A stretch of 64,000 nucleotides of DNA. Source: Astrocystis sublimbata (taxonomy: Eukaryota; Ascomycota; Sordariomycetes; Xylariales; Xylariaceae). Position numbers and translations under genes: made by a program. Of the stretch, positions 43,501-56,325 are shown in pieces (the stretch's first letter is position 1; the number at the start of each line of letters is the position of its first letter). The DNA lies in NCBI GenBank assembly GCA_022453515.1, contig JAJNNY010000040.1:276180-340179 (forward strand), read 5' to 3'. The notes under the pieces were generated by a model. The model was given only the letters and a program-made list of their open reading frames with translations, ran no database searches and was not told where the DNA came from.

Positions 43501-44910
43501 TATGCCGAGCGGGACCGAGCCCGGATTTACAGATCAGATCAGATTGGTCGTTCAGTCTATACCTCGGCACGTTCTGCCACCAATCTTTGAATTCTTCGGG
43601 TCCTTGCTAGAAGATGACTAGGCCCGACGTGTGTTTTTCCTGGCACTTTGGTATTGCATTGGTTACTCTACAACTCCCTAGGTAGGTACTTAGGTATTCA
43701 GCTTCAAGCTTGAGTTGACTATACTGCAGGACAGACCACCAACAACGCACAGCTTGCATTTTGACATAGATGACAGCGTTATGTGTAAGAATGAGGTAAA
43801 GTTATATCATATGTGAACAAGTATCAATCAACATGCACCTGCTCGCCTGCTGCGGTGTGTCAATTGAAATGGGGCTGCACTGCATGAATGCCACTACATG
43901 AATGGTTTCAATCTCAGCCCAAACCGAAGCTCTAGGCGAATTCACGAATGTGGGCATAGCCAGTATTTCGAAGCCTATGCAAACCCCCCCTATGATGCTT
44001 ACGTACCTAGGTACATATCTTCATGCCATGTCATTGGCGCGTGGGTTCATGCTGTGGGACGGTCAAGGACCCTCAATTGGCCCGGCGGAGACATATTTCT
44101 GTCATTCGCGAATGCGGAAATCTCACAGATGCCGCTCGACGACGTTCAACAACTACCATATTGAACTAGTACTGGGTTGACCATGACGCTGTTCAAGTAA
44201 TGTCTCCGAGGCATCACGACCTAGGAAGTAGTCTGACGAATAACAATAGCCCATCCCCTACTGTAAAACGGATGGCATGGATACGCATACTAGGGACCTC
44301 TTGTTCCTGTTATCAACGTCCCTGATCTGACATACCCCCATGCAATCTATCTTAGGTAATCCGCGATGGGTTCGTATTTAGTTAGTAATGCGCCGGCTTT
44401 CAGCTCTGTAGCTGTTTCCCGACGCAAGGTACCTCGGCTCTTCAGCCTTACAACTCCACTGATTCCCAGGGGCACTTTTAATGACCATGCTCCGACAGTC
44501 CGAGGTCTGTCCTTAACACGACGAGACCATGCGTCTTTGTCCTGAGTGGATCGTCCTCGGCTCACTAAGTGGGATGTCAAACATGTTTCTGGGAGGACAG
44601 CATCACTCCCGGCGGCTGGCCGGCGTCCCCGGCACCCCAGCGAGGACGCAGGCAGCAGAGCGGGTCTAGCATTGCGCCGATGGCCCCAACGCATGGCCCT
44701 TGAGTCCATCACCAGTGTGGGCTAGTGCGGGCTTTGGCCAACACCGTCTCCTCGGCACCCAGTGGCACCCACGTCAAGCGTTATGCGCCAAGCACGCCTC
44801 AACACCAATCGTGAAATTGTGGAATTCATATATAGTGCCTCACCGCTGTACCGCATATCTCATTCAGCATCTGTTCAAGCCATTTCTATCGTCGAACAGC
44901 ACAAGAGAAA
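40535..44910. other. Gene-poor stretch
   Basis: Several frames of 60–150 codons exist (for example at 40721–41044 and 41725–42189) but none shows a domain or a convincing start and exon structure; the part to about 42.2 kb resembles further eroded coding DNA. From 42.2 to 44.9 kb I see nothing except TAGGTA-type words (43678–43697, 44003–44014). A TATATA word at about 44828 may serve the CYP505 gene. Confidence 0.5.
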
Positions 44911-47900
44911 ATGGCGGAATCTACAGTCACACCTGTCCCTTCACCCCCGGGGTTTCCTATTGTAGGGAATGCCACTCAGATCGATCCCAGAGCTCAAAAC
45001 CGCTCTTTTGCCGAGTTTGCAGACAAGTATGGTATGTACTGGGGAAAACGAAACGGGGAACGGAGGGGAATAGATGAAAATTGGAAACGGAACACTGACA
45101 CAACTCGCAGGCGAGATCTATCGTCTCAATCTTCCTGGTAACAGGACGGCAATCATATGCAGCAGCTACCGACTGATCGATGAGCTGTGTGATGAGAAAC
45201 GCTTCACCAAGATACCCAACGGAGCCCTCGAGGTTTGTGGTCTCTTGTCCATTGATTCGTTGCTCGTCACTTACATGATGCACAGGAAATCAGACATGGT
45301 GTTCACGATGGGCTTTTCACAGTGAGTCTCGCCAAGATGCTGTCTTCGTCTCCTGTATGCTAACAATGACATCAAGGCGAGGCCGGGCGAGGAGAATTGG
45401 GGCATTGCCCACCGCGTACTGATGCCAGCGGTAAGTTTGAAACATAACATTGCTCAATTGACAGTTATACTAATAGGCACCTAGTATGTCGTGCATCTCA
45501 CTTCGTTCTCTATGCCGCTCCCCACGGCCATGGATGCGGTATAGCGTGGATGAGGAAGACAATGCTGACACTCACAGGTTCGGCCCAATATCCATTCGTG
45601 GCATGTTCGAGGAGATGCACGACATCGCAACACAGATGGCGCTGAAGTTTGCTCGCTACGGTTCTAGCACGCCGATTCCGGCTTCTGACGACTTCACCCG
45701 CTTGGCTCTAGACACCCTGGCCCTGTGCTCCATGGGCTTCCGCTTCAACAGTTTTTACACCAAGGACATGCACCCTTTCGTCGAGGCCATGGCGGAATTT
45801 CTAGTCGAGTCTGGAAAGCGCCCGAGTCGAGTTTTGCCCTCTTTCTTCTACCGGGCCGACGATGCCAAATTCTGGGAAGACATTGAGACTATGAGATCTA
45901 CAGCCCAAGAAGTTCTCGATGCGAGAAAAACGAACCCCATCGACCGGAAAGACCTTCTGAATGCCATGCTCAATGGCGTGGACCCCAAAACGGGAAAACA
46001 TATGAGCGATTCCAGCATCATCGATAATCTCATCACGTTCCTGATTGCTGGTCACGAAACGACCTCGGGAACGTTGTCTTTCGCCTTTTACCTGCTCTTG
46101 AAAAACCCACACGCTTATCAGAAGATCCAAAAGGAGGTCGACGAAGTCCTTGGGAAAGGTCCCATCACCGTCGAACATATGGCCAAGCTGCCTTACATCA
46201 CGGCTGTATGTGTCTTGTTGCCCTACATTGGGGAAAGCTTGCTGACGCGTCTACAGGTTCTACGCGAAACGCTGCGTCTCCAATCGCCTATCTCAATATA
46301 CGGTGTAGTGTCTAATGAAGATCAGCTACTGGCTGGTCGATATCCGGTCTGGAAAGACGAGCCGATCAATCTATTCCTTGCCCGCGCCCATGTCGACCCG
46401 GTCATTTGGGGCGACGATGCGCACGATTTCAAACCGGAGAGGATGCTCGACGAAGAGTTCAACAAGCTGCCCAAGAACGCTTGGAAGCCCTTCGGAAACG
46501 GAGCCAGAGCCTGCATCGGCCGGCCGTTTGCCATGCAAGAGGCCATTCTAGCCATGGCCATGCTCTTCCAGAACTTCAACTTTGTCTTGCACGACCCCGC
46601 ATACAACCTTGCCATCAAGCAAACGCTAACAATCAAGCCGGACAACTTTCTCATGCGAGCCATTATCCGCGATGGCTTGTCGCCGACCCAACTGGAGCAC
46701 CGTCTAGCGGGTAGAGGGTCTATAGAGGAATCCAGCAAAGTGCATGCGAATGGGAAAGCTGCAACCGGAGGAGAGGGAAAGAAACTGACTGTCCTCTACG
46801 GCAGCAACAGTGGTACTTGCGAGTCGCTAGCTCAACGACTGGCTAGCGACGCATCACGGCATGGATTCTCTGTAGATCAAGTTGATTGCCTGGACTCAGC
46901 AAACGGTGCGCTCCCGAAGAACCAGCCAGTGGTCATCATCACCGCGTCTTACGAAGGAGAGCCCCCCGACAACGCCGCTCTCTTCTGCTCATGGCTTACC
47001 GGGCTAAAGGATGAGAAGATGCTCGAGGGAGTCGATTACACCGTCTTTGGCGTTGGTCACCACGATTGGTCCCAGACATTCCATCGCGTCCCCAAACTCG
47101 TCGACGAGAAGCTCGAGGAGAACGGCGCTTCCCGCCTCGCAGAAATGGGGCTGTCAGATACCGGCTCGAATGACACTTTCACCGACTTTGAGACCTGGGA
47201 GGACAACACTCTCTGGCCGGCTCTTCACAAGAGATACGGCGGCGAGATGAACAAGGACGAGCAGTCTGCAGGCTTGAGTGTAGAGATCACGAGCCCTCGG
47301 ACATCGACCCTTCGCCAAGACGTCATGGAGGCATTGGTCGTCGATGCTCGGACGCTTACAGCTAAGGGGGAGCCTGTCAAGAAACACATAGAGATCGCTC
47401 TGCCCAGCGGACAGACCTATCGATCCGGTGACTATCTAGCTGTCTTGCCCATCAATCCCAAATCGGCAGTGCAGCGGGTTATGCGTCGCTTCAAGCTGGC
47501 TTGGGATGCCCACATCACCATCGCAGGCGCTGCCAACACGCCCTTGCCCACCGAGACTTCTATGCCGGCGCACAGTGTCTTCAGCGCCTACGTGGAGTTG
47601 TCACAGCCAGCGACGAAAAGGGTAAGTCTAGCAAAACTCCAGACACGAAACTTGACTAACAGCAAAACAGAACATCCTAGCCCTTTCAGACAGTGCAAGC
47701 AGGAAGGAAGACCAGGATGCTCTGAAGAAGTACGCAAACGACAACTACGCAGAGATACTAGAGAAGCGTATCTCAGTGCTCGGCTTGCTCGAGCAGTTCC
47801 CAGCCATCGAGCTTCCTCTTGGGCTCTTCCTCAGCATGCTCCCCCCCATGCGTGTACGCCAATAGTAAGTCTCCGCGCAATCTCAAGCCACAATACAACG

Positions 47901-48599
47901 CACCCATCCTAACACAACCACAGCTCGATCTCCTCCTCACCACTCTGGAACCCCTCCCACGTAACCCTAACCTTCGCCGTCCTCGAAGCGCCCTCCAAGT
48001 CCGGCCAAGGCACCTACTCGGGCGTCGCCTCCTCATACCTCGACTCCCTCGAAGCAGGCGACAAGCTCCACGTCGCGGTGCGCCAATCGCACGCCGCCTT
48101 CCACCTACCCCAGAACCCGGAGACTACACCCGTGATCTGCATCGGCGCCGGCACGGGCATCAGCCCCTTCCGCGGGTTTCTCCAAGAGCGCGCCGAGATG
48201 ATCAGCGCGGGGCGCAAGCTGGCGCCCGCCTTGCTTCTCGTCGGATGTCGCAGCCCGGGCCGCGACGACTTGTATGCGGAGGAGATGGCGCTGTGGGAGA
48301 AAGCTGGTGCTGTTACGGTTAAGAGGGCGTATAGTAGGGATGTGGAGAAGTCGGGCGGGGCGAAGTATGTGCAGGACCTGGTTGGGCTGCATGCGGATAA
48401 GATCATGCCGTTGTGGGATGAGAATGCAAGGTTGTATATTTGTGGCTCGCGCGCTATTGGCGAGGGGGTCAAGGAGGAGATTCTTAAGCTCGCGATGAAG
48501 CAGGGTGTGAGGGATGGGAAGGAGGCTAGTGAGGAGAAGGTTAAGGAGTGGTGGGAGGGGTTGAGGAATGTGAGGTATGCGACGGATGTGTTTGATTGA
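44911..48599 (+). CDS. CYP505-type self-sufficient cytochrome P450–reductase fusion
   Basis: Fatty-acid hydroxylase-type fusion (P450foxy/BM3 architecture) that takes NADPH electrons through FAD and FMN to its own heme. Exons: 44911–45031, 45111–45232, 45286–45321, 45377–45429, 45578–46205, 46257–47621, 47671–47864, 47924–48599; 1064 residues. P450 part: PSPPGFPIVGN, I-helix AGHETTS (268–274), ExxR in LRETLR (324–327), heme loop FGNGARACIG (Cys406). FMN part from about 500: LTVLYGSNSGTCESLA, ASYEGEPPDNA, FGVGHHDW. FAD/NADPH part: RQYSISSSPL, CIGAGTGISPFRGF, VGCRSPGRDDLYAEE, ending RYATDVFD. All cofactor motifs look intact. There is no membrane anchor, as expected for CYP505. The intron at 45430–45577 fits as a twin intron. 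The UbiA gene lies 2.3 kb downstream on the same strand. Confidence 0.93.
45430..45577 (+). other. Stwintron (D1,2 twin intron) in the CYP505 gene
   Basis: Family homology requires MPA joined to FGPISI (CCA GCG TTC GGC). A single intron GTAAGT … CACAG leaves an extra G and destroys the frame. Removing the internal intron 45431–45484 (GTAAGT … TACTAAT … CCTAG, 54 nt) joins G45430 to TATGTC, making a consensus GTATGT donor for an external intron (94 nt) that ends GCTGACACTCACAG at 45577. CCA GC then joins G TTC exactly. A less likely alternative is a 20-nt micro-exon (45485–45504) adding seven residues with a poor donor (GTTCTC). Confidence 0.7.
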
Positions 48600-50942
48600 G
48601 GGGTTTGAGAGTTTGGGAATGATGATGACATGATGCTGAGCGTTTGGGGGTTTTCTTCATAGAATTGGTAGTTTGTGTCAACTAGATTGTACATATAATG
48701 AAACTTCTCGAATCAATCTACTTGTCGCTCTTTCTTTGAAAGTCAACTCCGCTGCGCGCTCTCACACATCGTGTTTGGCATCTTACCAAGGGCCACTTGG
48801 TTCTCCAGGTTGGTCTGGGGAGGAGATCAACCGTCCGGGCGCCGTATAGCTATACGAGCGATATCGGTTCCGCAACAAAACACCAAGCTGGGTTAGGCGA
48901 TAAGATAGTGTTTTGCCTGTCTAGGAGGAAGAAATTAGCGAGCCCCTATGTGGCTTGGGTTGCTGAGAGTGCCTGCTCGAAGATGACATGTGTAGATCCT
49001 AAGTCTGTGTCATTGTGCCGGAGGTGCTCTGCTTTGCAATCCCTTTCAATGGAGTTTATGCGGTCAGATTACAGTCACCTGACAAACGCCACAGCCACTT
49101 ACACGAGTGGCGTTAACGCTATTTCTTCAGCGATGTTACTTTGAAAATACATGTACGGTGAGCGCGATGTCATCTCAGCCTCGGCGACAGTTACTAGCGC
49201 GAGGGGCACAGACAGGGCTTCAAGGTCAATCAAGAACGTCAAAGGAAGATTGGAGTGGGCTGGTCGTTGCTCTTACTGTGGGTTCCGCCTAGTTACCTAC
49301 GTGCATACGGTCTTGACCGCGTCTCTCTGACCTCACGTTAAGGGGGTATGAGTATGAAATTGCATGTCACACTGATATTTTGAATCAATTGAGCATGGTG
49401 GATGTTGCGAGTCCTATAGAGTGAGTATGTGTTGGCTCGAGAGTAGCTGTAATGTGAGTTGACGTGAGCTATTACCAGTATTGTTATCAATTGGCGATGC
49501 ATTGGTTTCTACGAGGTATTTCATGCTCTAGAAGTTTTACGTCGGACAATGTCTGAGTTCCTGGAGCTAGCCAGCATTGGGCTTGTCGGTGATTATCAGG
49601 GTCCGTGTCTCATTTGGTCAAACACCTCATAGTGATTACTTTCAGTTGATTGGTATGATGCGAGATTCTAACTGGTTTCAACTAGGTTTGCTCAACGACT
49701 TCGTATGTGCCCTAGCTCCTATTCGACGAGTTTACATCTTTATGAACATCATGAGATTACTCAAAGCCTTATTTACGATTACCATCAAGACGATGTCTGA
49801 TGTTAACAGGAAGCAACGTTACGGTCCGTGTAGGTTGTCCTAGACTAACGAAGACTCAACAACGCCAACAACGTTATGGCGCCTCAACGTTCAGCACGAA
49901 CAGTGCGTTGACAGCCACAAGCCCTCTGTGCGACTGGGCAGGCATGACATCAGGTGAGTTGAGCTTATTATATTTGACGGCGGTGTGTATCTGCGGCGTA
50001 GACGCCTTAGTTCTGACTTGTAGGGTCAGCATGTAAGCGCGAAGTACATATTATTGGTTACACGCAGCTTAAGATTCTACCGTTGGTATCGAAAGCACCG
50101 ACATCTTTGCGCCAACAGAGAAACTCTCTACTCGAAACTTGAGTATACGCCCCAGTTTCGTATTGTTTTTGAAGGCTAAATTAATAGCTAAAGGCTCCGC
50201 TTTCATTGGAGTCCGAATCTCTATAGTTGCACGAACTGCTTATTCGAGACCAAGAGTTGCATAAGTACGATATGTCGGATCAAACGGTACGATTATTTGA
50301 AGTCTAGACTGCACATTTTGGATGTCTCAGCGCCACAGACCCGTTGAAATGATAGGCAACTCTCGGGGACCTTTCAAGAACCCCTATTTTTAAGACATTT
50401 CCATCAGCACTACCATGGTAGGCCAATGGAGCAGGGCTGATAAGAGCAGCCTGATGATTGAACAACCGACGCAATACGCGAAATCTTCCCCTTACACGAC
50501 GGAAGGTTTTCGTCGCTCGCCAAGCTAACTTCGGGTATTATTGCCAGTCTAGGCTCCGTTGTTGTTGTTGTTGTTGTAGGACAGTCCTCTACACCATCAC
50601 GAATCGTGCACTGCTTCGTTTTGAAGTTTAACGTCAAAATTGACATCCAGATGACCTTGCCTGTGCCGCTTGTAGGTATCTTGATGTAAGCAGTCTGGAC
50701 TTTTGAGTGAATCGATGGGTATTTAGCTATTTAGGTCTTCTACAAAGGCTCTAAATATATATATATATATCTTCAATCCTCAGCATACTAAGATAGTGCA
50801 GTTACTTGCAGTAACAACTAATTCATATTGCACGAAGCAAAACTTCCATCCTTTCTTTCTCTTTGGCAACGAAACATTGAAGTCCAGGTATCCTGTTATA
50901 AATATTACCAAATTCCTGATTTTATTGTTGCTGTCTGCAAAA
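48600..50942. other. Intergenic region between CYP505 and the prenyltransferase gene
   Basis: No gene seen in 2.3 kb. A short GTTGTT run occurs at 50561–50578 and a TATATATATATA run at about 50756–50770; TATAAAT at about 50897 is a plausible TATA box 45 bp before the UbiA start. Confidence 0.55.
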
Positions 50943-52065
50943 ATGGCACTTAAACCTTCTCCATGGCTCGAGATTCGAGACCTGCCCGGAAGACTTGCAG
51001 CGCAGCTTCTCGATACTTCACTTTATCACCTCTATACTCTCTGGCTGTTCACTTTCAGCGACATGAAGACTATCCTATTTCCCCAGACAGCATTTGGAAT
51101 CATCACCACGATTTCACAGACTCAATCCAATACAACTCTTGATGTCGACGGCGCTTACGACATCTTGAAGCGAAGCCCCTTAGTGATGTTCTGGGTGTGG
51201 GTAAGTATTAGCTAGATATTTACTTGTCGAGTCCTTGCCTTTCAGTGCTTCACTTTTCCATCAGCTGACTCACGAACCCATACTTGCAGATTCATCTCCT
51301 CCCTCTCGACATTCACAACCAACAACAACCCAACGCCATCTTCGAAGACAAAGTCAACAAACCCTGGCGTCCACTTCCTGCCAACCGCTGCACTCTTACT
51401 CAGGCGCGTTTGACGATCATCACTCTCTACGCAATCGCCGGCCTCGTAAGTTATCATCTCGGCCCGGTTCGATGGAGTCTGAGTATCGTGATTTTAGGTG
51501 AGTATTGCTATCTGAACTTACATAGTTCCGAATCTGATCAAGGCCTTCAGGAACTTGGTATAACTCTTTCGGGGGATCTGACATGAATCTGTTCATCCGG
51601 AACATGTTAAATGCCTTGGGATACGCCTCCTTCGGTCTCGGAGCCCTGGAGATTGCACAAGATGGGCCTCTAAGCTTTGAAATACAAGGCGGTGCTGCGG
51701 CATCTCATTTCCCATCCCTCGAGTCCTGGGTCGTACTTCTGACTCTCGTGATCCTTATTACGATACAGTATCAAGACATGGAGGATCAAGAGGGAGATAT
51801 ACTCCGAGGTCGTCTGTCCCTGCCGCTTCAGATAGGCGACGGTCCGACTCGTGTTATCACTGCCATTCTCATGAGTATCTGGGGAGTACTCTGCCCGTAT
51901 TTCTGGGATTGCAATTGGATCGGATATGCCATGACAACCTCCTTGGCGTATCTTGTAGTGCTAAGGAGTCTTATGTATCGGACAGTCGAGGCTGACAAGG
52001 TTACTTACAGGATCTGGAATTTGTGGTTAGTCGGTCTGTATTTACTACCTGTGGTGCGCGTCTAG
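50943..52065 (+). CDS. UbiA-family prenyltransferase
   Basis: Integral membrane aromatic/other prenyltransferase of the fungal UbiA type. Exons: 50943–51200, 51290–51497, 51551–52065 (326 residues), both introns GT–AG and in frame. The first Asp-rich motif region is NQQQPNAIFEDKVNKPWRPLP (starting at residue 96), the fungal form of NxxxDxxxD; the second is DMEDQEGDILRGR (Asp231, Asp234, Asp238). These bind the Mg-diphosphate of the prenyl donor. Hydrophobic segments between and after them (for example WVVLLTLVILITI, LMSIWGVLCPYF, LWLVGLYLLPVV) fit the multi-helix fold. Length is normal for the family. The first motif has Asn at the first Asp position, common in fungal members. It may work with the upstream CYP505 in a small terpenoid or meroterpenoid pathway; proximity is the only basis. 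Confidence 0.88.
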
Positions 52066-55000
52066 GTACTAGTTTCGTTGTGAGCATGCAGATAGCTAGC
52101 TGATGTCTAAGAACTACATGAGAACTTTAGTTTTCATTAGGAAAGTTTAATTGATTTCTGCGTACAAAAGACGCCTCTTATAGAGGTGACCGATCCCGTT
52201 ATTAGATGCCAAGAGCTGAAACATAATCGTTGCACACATCTTAAAGTATGTCGGCTCTCCTAAGCAATCGCGATGACCGAGTACCTATTCAGATATTACT
52301 GAACAATATATTACCCCCAAAAGGCTATTAGGTGTATACAGCATCATGTCGGTCCCCTTGATTGAATTTGATTGCCAGTAACCATACGCATCCATCGTTT
52401 ATGGAGACACTCTCGAGACACTTCCACGTATGGGATACCGTCGGAGGATGCACTACTCTAAATCTCTCGATCAGAGATCTACACCGGTCGGTGCTAACCG
52501 TTATATTGAGCTAAATCATCTCATTTTTAGGGCGGTAGTACTATTTTACGTGCAGCCTCTCCGTAAGTTTAGTCATCCTAACGCCCAAAGATTCAATATG
52601 GGACTAGACGTATGAGCAGTATAGCACCCATCTCCCGCTACCAGTCATGGCTCGGCCCGGCCTGGCGCAGACGCTGTCTTCGGTCGCGAGCCTCCTTCGC
52701 AGAAATGGCAACCTCGTCCGAGCTAGCTGGGTGTGAGATTCGTAAAGTTATACGCGACGACAGAGAGGGTTTTTGAGAAAGCCCAACCTGGGGTGATTGC
52801 ACATAGTGGCAAATCGCGCTTGTTGACCGGGCCAGGGTGCACAATGGTGCAGTGACCAGCTCAAATGAGCTCGAGCAGACGGAAGAGTAGGTATGTCATA
52901 CCATGTTTGAATTCGCCGCCTATAGAGAGCTTACCGAGACGGTGTGCCTGGACCCCAGTGGCGCAGACTGCCTCGAGCAATAGGATGATCAGATGGTTTA
53001 CTGGCTGTTCATTTAGGCATTCCCCTTGAGTACCAACACCAACACATTCGTGTATGATTGACATCGGGGACTTTCCACATTGCTCGAAGCGTTTTTTAAA
53101 GATGACACAAGGTGTTCTACCTTGGAATGGGTACGTAACGGACTTCTACTCCTTAGAGTGGCATAGCGGTGGCACTGTTGTTGAAGTAGGCTCATTCCCC
53201 CTATTAGGTCATATTCTCCGTGGGATTTGTTTCGCCAGGGGCGCGGGAGGTCCCAAGCTTTTATTCGTGCAGCCCTCGGTCGCAAAGTTGCTTCTGCGTC
53301 GTTCATAGTAAGACCTGAAGCAGTGTGCATCGAGTCACATGAGAGTATACCGTCCGATGTTGTGATCCAAGTTTCAGTCAAGTCTCATGATTGCTTACGG
53401 CCTCAGATGATCATGGTGCACGGTACTTCTTTAGTTCGATCTTCTACACAACTGGTCTGACAAATCTTGTATCGAGATTTTGAGGAATCTCATCCTAGCA
53501 TTGAGAGCCGGATCCAGGGTCGTCATCAATGATGCTGTCCCGCCGGGTCCGGTGGAGATTCCGAAAGGCCCAAAGTTCAGATGAAATCTTCCGATTTGGT
53601 AATGAGTCATGACAGCGGTGCAGATTGCCAAGCGAGGAGGTTGAAGGACTGGGAAGCGCTGTTCCGGGCGCCGACGAGCGATTCGAGTTTCAGGGAGCAA
53701 GTCACCCTCCTGGCTCTAACCATTCTTTGATGACTCCGATGTGGGAGGGCGAGTGACTGGAAAGGTTGTCAAGACAGTCGAATGTCAGCCGCACGGCGTG
53801 ACTTGCGCACGCAATGAGGAGGATGGGCAACAGGGGCGTGATGATTATAGCTATACCGATGATAATATTCCCCATCTCTGGACTTTCAGCTTATGCCTCT
53901 ATCCCCGGATCGACATAAGAAAGAGTGATATTATTGGCGCAGTACCTTGTACTTTAATTTTAGCTGAAGATCAGGCTCCGGGGAAGGGCGCGAACCAGTT
54001 CCTTCTCATTTACTCAAATGCATGCACACCATGGAAGAGAACAATTGGAAATGGAAAAGATCGTGAAGGAACATGCGGGTCTGAGCTATTGCAAATGCCC
54101 GTTACCGAAGATAGTAAGTGAACACACGAACACACCTAGGAACGTTTCTAGGATTCCCCGGGTTTTGATGGCCAATTACATTCCACGTATATCTTCCATT
54201 CAGGGGCTGCACCGATTTGGGGTGCTGTTGCCTTTCTAGCGCTCAAACTATTCAATGTGGCTGCAGATGCTATGCAGATGTCGTGCAGCTGTTGGCTAGA
54301 AAATGCCTCTGGGGGAAAATGTTGCGAGAAGACTTCGCTGCAGTAGCGGCACACCTTTTTTTCGAGCTGAAAAATATTTGTGCATCCAACATCAAAGTTA
54401 GGGCACATAAATATCGCTCGCGCTTTCTTCTCTTCCATCCTCACCACCTTTATACTCCAAAAACTGCATTATTACTTGCATGATATGAAGCACATACCCA
54501 TGCCATCTCATCTTTCGCCTCTGTCTAGTCGATGCAGCTTTTCCCACGAAGCTGCTTTCGAACTCTCCAACTGACAGCAGCTGTCTGGTATATAGTTTGA
54601 TTGGGATAGTCGTAGGATTGTACACCTTCCACGTGGTTTGCGAGAACCGTTACCAAAACTTGCCCCCTTGAGAATAGTATACTTGCTTCTTTGGCAGTGA
54701 TTCAAGCGCCAGTCGTGGCTGAGCTCACTAAGTAATGGACGGTGCCTTTAGCCCTACGAAAAGCGGGGGGCAGCCAATGGAACGTTCAAGTTCGGTCAAC
54801 TATACGATTCATGATTCACCTAGTCTGCTCATTTCGGCGGTTTTTCCCCAGTATCTTGGCTGCATACCCAACGTCTGTGCACCATACTCACACCGCCAGA
54901 CATGTTGAGTGTCAGTTCGTGTGTCAAGTCACATATAGAGTAGACGGGCGACATGATTTTCATTAAATTCAACATTAATATTTGGTTTTACTACTTATAT

Positions 55001-55137
55001 CAGAAACAATTCCTGTGATGTCAAGATGTGGATTTCCCCGTCGGTGTGAAGATGCCTCTTCGATCGATTAAAGAGCGTGTACCAAGAGTCCCGTCAGCAC
55101 TAAGAAATCTCGGTCCCGTATCCTGGCCGATCCCTTC
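52066..55137. other. Intergenic region, no gene seen
   Basis: 3 kb between the UbiA gene and the 3' end of the membrane protein gene. Scattered frames of 60–125 codons show no domain, start context or exon structure that I can defend, and no repeat of note was found. Confidence 0.55.
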
Positions 55138-56325
55138 TTATACATTGTAGAAGCTGTGTAATTCCCGCGTCGAGCTGGAGTGGCTATCCCTGTCGTCGTC
55201 CTCCTTGCTGTTGTACTCAATCGTGGTCTCGACCGTCTTCTGAATTCCTGGCTTTTGTCCCTCACTGTCTTTCAATTCTGTGAAATCGCGGTTCGCAGTA
55301 ATTAGAGTTGCCATCTTGATACCGCGACCGGTATGGGTGCCCATAGCATTGGACTTGCGGCCAGTGCCAGACTTGGAATCCGTGAGACCAGAGTCGCCTT
55401 CGTCGAGTCGGACAATCTTGGCCAAGAGCTCGGTCAAGTTCAGCTCGATGTGCAGCTTGAACAGATACACGAAGGGGTGGAACTGCAGATAGATGAAACC
55501 GTTCTCGAGGGACATGACACCGATGAGGATTGCCTGTTGCGATTAAGAATTAGTGAAAATGTGACGAATGAAAGACCTCCAAAGGGTATAACATCACTCA
55601 CATCCAACGCCGTTGAACAGCCAATCATAACGATGTTGAAGTGATACAGTCGCGTGTACTTTTGAAGGCCGTTGGCGATGAGCTTTGATCGCACGAGGTA
55701 GACAAAGTATATGTTTAGACCGCAATCGACGATAAGGAAGATGCCTTTCTCAACACGGTCCCAAACTTCGTTGATTTTGTTATACTCCTCGTTAATTTGG
55801 AGTCTGGCTGGTATCCAAATAGTGTAGACGCTGATATTGACGCAAACGAGCAGTGCAGCGAATCCAAACTGCATCAATCGCACTTGTCTCTTGTTTCTCA
55901 TGAGGAGGCCGATTCGGTTGATGATGATCTGAATAATGCATTGCACTTGGATGGACCAAAGCGTAACGATGGCGAAGAAGAAGTGAAAACTTGAAGCGCA
56001 CGCGACACGTAATTAGTCGTCGTTCTAAAGCTGCTGCTGGCTTCAGGATATTCGGCTCGACTTACGACGGTGGGATATTTCCATAAAGAAACAACCAAGT
56101 GATGGCACCCATAGACACGCTCGCAATCCATTCCGACCAGACTAGGATGACGTAGGCATTGGTGCTGCCGGTTCGCTTGTATGCTCTCCATGACTGTTTT
56201 CCTCCTTTCGACGCCGAAAATAGAGCAACGGCAAGTGAAACACCCCAGAATATAGACGCAATATTCATCTCGCTCTTGCTTGGCGCTATCTCACGGAACC
56301 ATGGCGGAATGAGGAACCCGGCCAT
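55138..56325 (-). CDS. Multi-pass membrane protein, fungal family of unknown function
   Basis: Exons: 56325–56066, 55989–55602, 55533–55138 (347 residues), both introns GT–AG and in frame. The start chosen is the ATG at 56325 (MAGFLIPPWFREI); the preceding in-frame LPPDS, directly after an acceptor-like TTCTTTAG, suggests there may be an additional upstream exon. About seven hydrophobic segments follow (IFWGVSLAVALF, VILVWSEWIASVSMG, FHFFFAIVTLWSIQV, FAALLVCVNISVYTIW, IFLIVDCGLNIYFVYL, FNIVMIGCSTALDAILIGVM, FIYLQFHPFVYLFKL). Motifs such as IWIPARLQI, LVDCGLNIYFVYLVRSKL and QFHPFVYLFKLHIELN are typical of a widespread ascomycete membrane family. The C-terminus is hydrophilic (about 100 residues, Glu/Asp/Ser-rich), probably cytoplasmic. 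Ligand unknown. Confidence 0.82.
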
